Assembly (NCBI GenBank): GCA_030684755.1
Contig: JAUXXN010000661.1
Location: forward strand, 1 to 6,183
Length of the DNA: 6,183 bases
Reading direction: 5' to 3'
From: Hydrogenophaga sp.
GTDB taxonomy: Bacteria; Pseudomonadota; Gammaproteobacteria; Burkholderiales; Burkholderiaceae_C
Part shown: positions 6,030-6,183 of the stretch, in pieces
Layout: each line of letters opens with the position of its first letter
Position numbering within the stretch: the stretch's first letter is position 1
The notes under the pieces: model-generated
Told to the model about the DNA's origin: nothing
What the model saw: the letters and a program-made list of their open reading frames with translations, nothing else
Database searches by the model: none
Translations under genes and position numbers: made by a program

Positions 6030-6183
6030 GAATTTTTCCAGGACTTGCGCAAAGCCGCCATGGCGTTGTTGCTTCGCCTTGCCGTACGTCCGTACTGTCT
6101 GCGGCTTCGCGCCTAGCCCTGACGGCTTGGCGTCGGTCCTGCTGTATCCCTATTTCCCTGAAAGGCGGTTGTGAGCCCTGTTC
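6030..6183. repeat. Dyad-rich noncoding stretch, possible second dispersed element
   Basis: No convincing gene is found on either strand. The stretch contains several small dyads: CGCCATGGCG (6056-6065, perfect palindrome), GTACG-TC-CGTAC (about 6083-6094), and GCCTAGCC-CTGAC-GGCTTGGC (6111-6131, one mismatch). Base composition is less C-rich than the genes and contains AATTTTT at 6031-6037. The style resembles palindromic extragenic elements, but there is no second copy in the window, so repeat status is inferred. The right edge is cut by the window and could include the start of another feature. Confidence 0.35.

Noticed and set aside
5990..6037. Intrinsic terminator formed by the second hairpin and AATTTTT
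   Set aside because: The T-run begins about 20 bases after the stem at 6010 instead of directly following it, so a standard Rho-independent terminator is not supported.
5857..6174. Small + strand frame at the right end
   Set aside because: It overlaps the DUF3833 3' end and runs through the palindromic repeat; no ribosome binding site or known domain is seen.

Overview
The window is GC-rich DNA (roughly two thirds G+C) with strong third-position GC and Ala/Arg-rich proteins. Together with the gene families, and with a C/G-rich palindromic intergenic repeat of a type I associate with Comamonadaceae and related Burkholderiales, this suggests a betaproteobacterium. The taxonomic call is an inference, because there is no RNA or other marker gene in the window.

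Layout: six genes lie on the + strand in what looks like one operon covering 1-5891. (1) 1-1271 is an FAD-dependent NAD(P)-binding/amine-oxidase-like protein whose N-terminus lies outside the window. (2) 1268-2083 is a DUF1365 protein, coupled to gene 1 by an ATGA overlap. (3) 2156-3385 is a cyclopropane-fatty-acid-synthase-like SAM methyltransferase. (4) 3394-4002 is an exported chalcone-isomerase-like protein. (5) 3999-5342 is a 12-helix MFS carrier of the MelB/GPH type, again coupled by an ATGA overlap. (6) 5355-5891 is a DUF3833 lipoprotein. The only internal gap of any size is 72 bases, between genes 2 and 3. The promoter must lie upstream of the window.

How the genes may work together: the FAD protein + DUF1365 + Cfa-like set is a recurrent cluster of membrane fatty-acid modification genes. 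In several proteobacteria, related genes belong to the singlet-oxygen-responsive sigma-E/ChrR regulon, and in Rhodobacter a Cfa-like methyltransferase (UfaM) starts furan fatty acid synthesis. Here the Cfa-like protein has Ser and Gln where true cyclopropane synthases have the bicarbonate-binding Cys and His. This fits methylation without ring closure. The FAD protein would then be a candidate for oxidising or desaturating the methylated chain. The exported CHI-fold protein, the MelB-like carrier and the lipoprotein could handle the lipid product or a precursor in the membrane and periplasm. This pathway assignment is inference.

The last 292 bases (5892-6183) hold no convincing gene. They contain a long inverted repeat (5909-5943 / 5988-6022), each arm itself a perfect 9-bp hairpin, followed by a second dyad-rich stretch (about 6030-6183) that may be another dispersed repeat. 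No RNA genes, CRISPR arrays or insertion sequences were seen.
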